Shown here in pieces: positions 14,234 through 18,499 of a stretch of 18,499 nucleotides of DNA. This DNA is from CAYLOC01 sp964385195 (GTDB taxonomy: Bacteria; Actinomycetota; Actinomycetes; Propionibacteriales; Nocardioidaceae). Numbering within the stretch: the first letter of the stretch is position 1; the number at the start of each line of letters is the position of its first letter. The DNA lies in assembly GCA_964385195.1 (NCBI GenBank), contig CAYLOC010000048.1:1-18499 (forward strand). Direction: 5' to 3'. Under the pieces are notes generated by a model that had not been told where the DNA came from, did no database searches, and worked only from the letters and a program-made list of their open reading frames with translations. The position numbers and the translations under genes are program-made.

Positions 14234-15207
14234 TGCCCGCCGACGCCACAATCATCCAGAGCCTTCCGACGTCGGTAGGGATCCGGGAAGTCGGGCCACG
14301 CGACGGTCTCCAAGCGGAAGGGGACGTCGTACCAACTCCGGCCAAGATCGAACTCATCGACGCACTATCGACCACTGGCGTGACTACGATCCAGGTGACG
14401 TCTGTCGTGCGGCCCGACGCGGTCCCCCAACTGGCTGACGCGGAGCAGGTGATGGCGGGGATCACCAGGGCACCCGGCGTTTCGTACTCGGTCCTGGTTC
14501 CGAATCTGCGGGGGGCGGAAAGAGCACGCGGGCTCGGCGCCGACGAATGGGACCTGATGCTGTCGGTCACGGATGCTCACAGCAGGTCCAACGCCAACCG
14601 CGGCACCTGGGAGGCGCTGGAGCGACTGGAGCCGGTGATCGAGATGGCACACGCAGAGGGCGTATCGGTGGTCGGGGGTATGGCGACCGCCTTGGGGTGC
14701 CCGTTCGAAGGTCGGGTTCCCTACGACCGGGTCCGTTCCGTCGCACAGGCCTACCACGACCTCGGCATACGCCGACTCTCGGTAGCCGACACTGTCGGGG
14801 TCGCTGACCCGGCGCTGGTCTACTCGACGATGTCAGGATTGCGCGAAGACTTCCCCGACGCCGAAATCGGCCTCCACCTTCACGACACCCGCAGGATGGC
14901 GCTGGCGAACCTCATGGCCGGTCTACAAGCCGGAATCACTCTCTTCGACGCCTCCATCGGAGGGCTCGGCGGCTGCCCATTTGCCCCCGGCGCCAGCGGC
15001 AATCTCGCTACCGAGGACGCGGTGCACATGTTGACGCTGATGGATGTCGACAGCGGGGTTGACCTGGACGCTGTGCTGAAGCTCGCCCGCGCCGTCGTCC
15101 CCAGCATGGTGGGTCACCAACCACACAGCGCCGTCGCGGTGGCAGGGCCCTCCTGGAACCTGCACCCCGCACCAACCCATCAGGCCCTTGCTGTTCCCAA
15201 GTCCTAG
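14233..15207 (+). CDS. Hydroxymethylglutaryl-CoA lyase family enzyme
   Basis: This 324-residue TIM-barrel aldolase of the HMG-CoA lyase family cleaves a 3-hydroxy-3-methylacyl-CoA to acetyl-CoA and a keto acid. It keeps the catalytic Arg23-Asp24 (GPRDGLQAE), the metal-binding His215 and His217 (LHLHDTRRMA) and the catalytic-loop Cys248 (GGLGGCPFAPGASGNLATED). The second strand reads VTSVVRPDAVPQLADAEQVM, where typical HMG-CoA lyases have xTSFVSPKxVPQMADxxEV; the exchange of the SPK region hints at a related but not identical substrate. The ATG at 14233 follows GAGAAGGAG and overlaps the CoA-transferase stop by one base. The 3' end lies 39 nt before tctC. It is best read as the bond-breaking step of this operon, on HMG-CoA or a citramalyl-CoA-type ester. 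Confidence 0.9.
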   Translation: MPADATIIQSLPTSVGIREVGPRDGLQAEGDVVPTPAKIELIDALSTTGVTTIQVTSVVRPDAVPQLADAEQVMAGITRAPGVSYSVLVPNLRGAERARGLGADEWDLMLSVTDAHSRSNANRGTWEALERLEPVIEMAHAEGVSVVGGMATALGCPFEGRVPYDRVRSVAQAYHDLGIRRLSVADTVGVADPALVYSTMSGLREDFPDAEIGLHLHDTRRMALANLMAGLQAGITLFDASIGGLGGCPFAPGASGNLATEDAVHMLTLMDVDSGVDLDAVLKLARAVVPSMVGHQPHSAVAVAGPSWNLHPAPTHQALAVPKS

Positions 15208-15246
15208 GGCCAACGATCTATCAACCCGCACCCAAGGAGGATTACG

Positions 15247-16260
15247 ATGAAAGCACGACGAGTCGTTGCTGTGGTTGCCGCGCTGGTCACCACGGCTGCA
15301 TTGAGCGCATGCGGCAGCGGAGGAGGCGGTGATGGCGCGTCGTCTTCGGAGAACGCTGACTATCCCGACGGGCCGGTTACGATCACCGCGCCGGCAGATC
15401 CGGGCAGCGGTTGGGACACCACCGCTCGCGCTCTCGTGGAGACGTTGCAGAAGGAGAATCTAGTCACGAGCCCGTTGCCGGTGCAGAACCGGCCAGGTGC
15501 GACTGGATCCGTTTGGTTGTCAAAGATGATTTCCACCTACAAGGGGCAGGACGACCAGATCGCGATCACCTCGCTCCCGATCATGTCAAACGAGTTGCGG
15601 GGGCGAACCCCTCACGGCTACAAGGACGTCACGATGATCGCCCGGCTCTTCACCGAGTACTACATCGTTGTCGTCCCGGCCGACTCGCCATACAAGAGCA
15701 TCGACGACCTGGTGAAGGCGATCAAGAAGAACCCGAAGTCCGTCCCCGTGGGGGCGGCAGGCGACGACCGGCTTCCCTTTGGCCTCGTCGTCAAGTCCGG
15801 AGGTGGAGATCCGAAGTCGATCAACTTCATCAACTATGAGGGCGGTGGTGACGAGATCACCGCTTTGCTGAACGGCGATGTGAAGGCAGCTGTCGCCGGG
15901 GTCAGCGAGTTCCGCGGTCAACTGATTGCCGGGAAACTGCGGGGGCTCGCGGTATTGCGCGATCAGCGGCTGTCCAAGCCGCTGAACAACGTACCCACCG
16001 CCAAGGAGCAAGGCTACGACGTGACCCTGGCGAATTGGCGCGGAGTCTACGGACCGCCCGACATGCCGGAGAGCGCCGTGAATTTCTGGCAGGACAAACT
16101 TCACAAGGCAATGCAGACCGACACCTGGAAGGACTTCGCCAAACGTAACCAGTGGACCACGACATACATGCAGGGGGAGGAGATGCAGAAGTACCTCGAC
16201 AAGACCTTCGCCGAGATCAAGGATGCTTTGAAGTCGACCGGCCAGTATCAGGCCGGCTGA
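15247..16260 (+). CDS. tctC: Tripartite tricarboxylate transporter substrate-binding lipoprotein (TctC)
   Basis: This 337-residue extracytoplasmic solute receptor has a lipoprotein signal (RR, hydrophobic stretch, lipobox LSAC with Cys22), then a Gly/Ser linker and a Bug/TctC-type fold. Landmarks are YPDGPVTITAPADPGSGWDT with TARALVETL, VQNRPGATGSVWLSKMI, KSVPVGAAGDDRLP, NFINYEGGGDEITALLNGDV and LANWRGVYGPPDMPESAVN. It captures a carboxylate outside the membrane and delivers it to TctAB. The ATG follows AAGGAGG (15234-15240) at 6 nt, the strongest ribosome site in the operon, fitting the excess of binding protein usually needed. It is separated from tctB by 19 nt. Ligand class cannot be told from sequence; TctC relatives bind citrate, succinate, glutamate, nicotinate and others. 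Confidence 0.93.
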   Translation: MKARRVVAVVAALVTTAALSACGSGGGGDGASSSENADYPDGPVTITAPADPGSGWDTTARALVETLQKENLVTSPLPVQNRPGATGSVWLSKMISTYKGQDDQIAITSLPIMSNELRGRTPHGYKDVTMIARLFTEYYIVVVPADSPYKSIDDLVKAIKKNPKSVPVGAAGDDRLPFGLVVKSGGGDPKSINFINYEGGGDEITALLNGDVKAAVAGVSEFRGQLIAGKLRGLAVLRDQRLSKPLNNVPTAKEQGYDVTLANWRGVYGPPDMPESAVNFWQDKLHKAMQTDTWKDFAKRNQWTTTYMQGEEMQKYLDKTFAEIKDALKSTGQYQAG

Positions 16261-16279
16261 GCGTCGAAGGGAGTTATCA

Positions 16280-16837
16280 GTGCGTTCACGACGGTGGCAC
16301 CCCGACGTGATCGTCGGCTGCGTGGTCTTCGCCTTCGGCCTCTTCATCATCATCACGGCCACCCAGATCGCCCCGGCCGCTTCGCGGTCGTCGGTGGTCG
16401 GCCCGAGCGTGATGCCGATGGCTGTAGGCGCAGTCCTCGCCGCCTCCGCACTGGCGCTGACGGCGAAGGGCGCGTGGAGCATGCGGCGCGACTCGTCCGG
16501 ACCAACAGCACCGGATGCATCTGTTGGCCCGACCGGTACGTCGCCGGAGAATGGCACATCGGCGGACTCTGACGCCGCTGAGAACGAGGAGGCGCCGCTG
16601 CCGGGAAAGGTCCGCCGTTTCGCGATTCTCACAGTGTTGATGCTGGCCTACATCCTCGCGTTCATCCCTGTGGGCTACCTCATCTCGACGTTCGCATTCG
16701 TGGCCGCGGCCAGTAGCTACATCGATCCCCGAAAGTGGCCACGCAACGTTGTCTTCGCCGGAGCATTCGCAGTCGTGGTGTACTTCGCGTTCACCGAGGT
16801 TCTGCACGTCAGCTTGCCACCGGGACTTGTGGGCTAG
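16280..16837 (+). CDS. tctB: Tripartite tricarboxylate transporter small membrane subunit (TctB)
   Basis: This 185-residue membrane protein has four predicted helices: about 10-30 (VIVGCVVFAFGLFIIITATQ), 44-64, 113-140 (ILTVLMLAYILAFIPVGYLI and on) and 152-175. TctB is the small partner of TctA in this sodium- or proton-coupled importer. The GTG start at 16280 follows AAGGGAG (16267-16273). An unusual feature is a 45-residue hydrophilic loop between helices 2 and 3 (about 68-112), rich in Ser, Thr, Asp, Glu and Pro and ending in basic PGKVRR; it is longer and more acidic than I would expect. The order tctC-tctB-tctA is canonical. Confidence 0.9.
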   Translation: MRSRRWHPDVIVGCVVFAFGLFIIITATQIAPAASRSSVVGPSVMPMAVGAVLAASALALTAKGAWSMRRDSSGPTAPDASVGPTGTSPENGTSADSDAAENEEAPLPGKVRRFAILTVLMLAYILAFIPVGYLISTFAFVAAASSYIDPRKWPRNVVFAGAFAVVVYFAFTEVLHVSLPPGLVG

Positions 16838-16845
16838 TTGGCGTA

Positions 16846-18372
16846 ATGGATCTTCTCTCCCACTTCGGTGAGGGCCTGTTGGCCGCGCTGACGCCGGTGA
16901 ACTTGATGTTCGCGTTCTTGGGCGTTCTGATCGGCACGGTAGTCGGGGTGCTACCGGGAATCGGGCCTATCACCGCGATCGCGCTGTTAATCCCGCTGTC
17001 GTTCGGTCTCGACCCCGCATCCGGGCTGATCCTTCTCGCCGGGATCTACTACGGGTCCATGTACGGCGGTTCCACGACGTCAATCCTGATCCGCACACCT
17101 GGGGAAGTCGCGTCTGTTGTCACCACGTTGGAAGGCCACGAGATGGCCAAGCGCGGCCGAGCCGGTCCCGCGCTGGCCACCGCCGCCATCGGTTCATTCA
17201 TCGCCGGAACGCTCGCAGTGGTCGGGTTGATGCTCCTATCACCCGTGCTGGTGAAAGTCGCAGTGATCTTCGGCTCCGCGGAGTACTTCTTGCTGATGGT
17301 GCTCGCCCTGTCCATGACCTCCGCGCTGACGACCGGGTCCAAGCTCAAGGCGTTGATGGCGATGCTGTTCGGGATGTTGATCGCGATCGTCGGCATCGAT
17401 CCCCAGGCCAGCGTTCCGCGTCTGACCTTCGGATCCCTTCAACTCAACGACGGCATTGACTTCGCGCTGGTAGCGATGGCTCTGTTCGCCATCCCCGAGG
17501 CCCTGGACAACCTGTCCAACGGCCATACCAAGCCCGGAAAGATGGTGCGAGTCCAAGGCAGAGTCTGGATGAACAAGGAGGACTGGCGCCGGTCAGCTGG
17601 ACCATACGGACGCGGGTCGGTCATTGGTTTCATGTCTGGACTCCTTCCGGGGATTGGCCCCACCCTCGGATCTTTCGTGTCCTACGTTACGGAGAAGAAG
17701 TTTGCTGGGCGGCACCGGGCAGAGTTCGGTAAGGGGGCGATCGAGGGGGTCGCGGGTCCAGAGAGCGCGAACAACGCAGGGGTCGGTGGCGCCATGGTCC
17801 CCATGCTGACCCTCGGCGTACCCGGATCAGCGACAACCGCACTGCTGCTCTTCGTGTTCATGATGTACGGACTCCAACCCGGTCCGTTGCTGTTCCAGCA
17901 GAACACGGTGCTGGTGTGGACGATCATCGCCAGCATGTACGTCGGCAATGCCGTCCTGCTGGTGCTGAACCTGCCGCTCGTCCGCTTGTTCGTGCGACTA
18001 CTCAAAGTGCCACCGGCACTGCTGTACACCGGTGTCCTCGCTTTCACCGTGCTCGGCGCCTATGCCCTGACATTCAGCCGGTTCAACATGTTGCTGTTGC
18101 TTGGGTTCGGCCTGGTGGGCTTCTTGATGCAGCGCTACGACTTCCCGTTGGCCCCGACAGTGCTGGCGCTCGTCTTGGAGCCGCTGCTGGAGGAAAACCT
18201 GCGTCGCGCGCTCAAGATCTCCGGCGGTGACCCGATGACGTTCGTCGAGAGGCCCATCTCGCTAGTGCTGGTGATTCTGATCTTCGTCGGGCTGCTGATC
18301 CCAGCGGTGACACGGACGGTCCAATCATGGCGGGAGCGGTCACAGAGACGTCCGCTTCGGACTGTCGTCTGA
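16846..18372 (+). CDS. tctA: Tripartite tricarboxylate transporter large permease subunit (TctA)
   Basis: This 508-residue permease has about 10-12 membrane helices in two inverted halves. Each half has the glycine-rich signature: GTVVGVLPGIGPITAIALLI (about 27-46) with YYGSMYGGSTTSILIRTPGE (about 68-87), and GLLPGIGPTLGSFVSY (about 265-280) with VAGPESANNAGVGGAMVPML and TLGVPGSATTALLLF (about 300-335). It forms the ion-coupled pore that takes substrate from TctC. The ATG at 16846 lies 8 nt after the tctB stop; a frame extending upstream to 16735 is inside tctB. The start lacks a strong ribosome site, consistent with coupling to tctB. It is the last gene of the operon and converges on a nuoB-like gene 50 nt away. 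Confidence 0.97.
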   Translation: MDLLSHFGEGLLAALTPVNLMFAFLGVLIGTVVGVLPGIGPITAIALLIPLSFGLDPASGLILLAGIYYGSMYGGSTTSILIRTPGEVASVVTTLEGHEMAKRGRAGPALATAAIGSFIAGTLAVVGLMLLSPVLVKVAVIFGSAEYFLLMVLALSMTSALTTGSKLKALMAMLFGMLIAIVGIDPQASVPRLTFGSLQLNDGIDFALVAMALFAIPEALDNLSNGHTKPGKMVRVQGRVWMNKEDWRRSAGPYGRGSVIGFMSGLLPGIGPTLGSFVSYVTEKKFAGRHRAEFGKGAIEGVAGPESANNAGVGGAMVPMLTLGVPGSATTALLLFVFMMYGLQPGPLLFQQNTVLVWTIIASMYVGNAVLLVLNLPLVRLFVRLLKVPPALLYTGVLAFTVLGAYALTFSRFNMLLLLGFGLVGFLMQRYDFPLAPTVLALVLEPLLEENLRRALKISGGDPMTFVERPISLVLVILIFVGLLIPAVTRTVQSWRERSQRRPLRTVV

Positions 18373-18385
18373 GGATTTCCAGCGG

Positions 18386-18401
18386 CACGGACAGGACCGT
18401 G
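18386..18401. terminator. Small hairpin between convergent tctA and nuoB, weak terminator candidate
   Basis: CACGG (18386-18390), loop ACAGGA and CCGTG (18397-18401) form a 5-bp stem in the 50-nt convergent gap. There is no T-tract on either strand, so this is weak. Confidence 0.25.
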
Positions 18402-18422
18402 AATGGCGGACGGTGGCTGGCT

Positions 18423-18499
18423 TCATCTCACAGCCATTGTGTTGAGCTTCTTCAAGCCGTCCAGCAGCGACTCCGGCCGGGGCGGGCAGCCGGGCACGT
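18423..18499 (-). CDS. nuoB: Partial CDS, C-terminus of NADH-quinone oxidoreductase subunit B (NuoB)
   Basis: The minus-strand frame entering from the right edge ends at TGA (18425-18423) and encodes VPGCPPRPESLLDGLKKLN followed by TMAVR. The first codon cut by the edge is consistent with Tyr, giving the complex I 20-kDa subunit motif YVPGCPPRPE, whose Cys is the last ligand of cluster N2, with the usual LLDGLxKL helix after it. NuoB passes electrons to quinone at the base of the peripheral arm. A group 4 hydrogenase small subunit has a similar ending and cannot be excluded from 24 residues. It lies on the same strand as nuoC and nuoI 7.2 kb away and converges on tctA. Confidence 0.82.
   Translation of the reverse strand, partial: VPGCPPRPESLLDGLKKLNTMAVR

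Noticed and set aside
13229..14251. 340-residue minus-strand open frame under the CoA-transferase
   Set aside because: It is antisense to a gene with clear CaiB motifs; no independent coding signs.
15586..16632. 348-residue minus-strand open frame under tctC and tctB
   Set aside because: It is a shadow of two well-recognised plus-strand genes and has no recognisable motif.

Overview
The window looks like chromosomal DNA from a high-GC actinobacterium. The evidence is strongly G/C-biased third codon positions, GTG starts, probable leaderless starts, a secreted subtilase with a C-terminal beta-sandwich repeat of the kind common in Nocardioidaceae-like genomes, and an actinobacterial-type NuoI. 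The family-level placement is inference only.

Layout, left to right. (1) 1-887: the 5' end of a minus-strand secreted or membrane protein runs off the left edge, followed by about 700 bp with no convincing gene. (2) 888-6614: a two-HTH regulator (TrmB-like N-terminus, LuxR-type C-terminus) lies directly upstream of a 1514-residue secreted S8 subtilase on the same strand. Direct repeats in the gap between them are candidate regulator sites. (3) 6799-7404, minus: a heme-binding beta-barrel (nitrobindin/FABP-like) protein. (4) 7634-9289: a decayed accessory patch. It holds an ISL3 transposase remnant (frameshift plus internal deletion), an AbrB-type antitoxin remnant running into it, an intact VapBC-type toxin-antitoxin pair with a palindromic operator over its promoter, and an N-terminally frameshifted YoeB/Txe toxin without a visible antitoxin. 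The patch lies at the 3' side of a tRNA-Tyr gene (9423-9507, minus). (5) 9600-11188: yajQ on the plus strand converges, with a 14-nt 3' overlap, on a minus-strand nuoC-nuoI pair. (6) 11268-18372: seven plus-strand genes. These are a PEP-mutase/isocitrate-lyase superfamily enzyme, then an operon iclR - class III CoA-transferase - HMG-CoA-lyase-family enzyme - tctC - tctB - tctA. (7) 18423-18499, minus: the last 24 codons of a nuoB-like gene run in from the right edge.

The most interesting unit is region 6. It reads as a self-contained system for one organic acid: import by a tripartite tricarboxylate transporter (TctCBA), activation to a CoA thioester, retro-aldol cleavage by the HMG-CoA-lyase-type enzyme, and IclR control through a possible inverted-repeat operator at the iclR start codon. 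The substrate cannot be read from the sequence; 3-hydroxy-3-methylglutarate or a citramalate/itaconate-type acid would fit. This block sits in opposite orientation between nuoB and nuoC-nuoI, as if a catabolic module had been inserted into, or rearranged within, a partial complex I locus.
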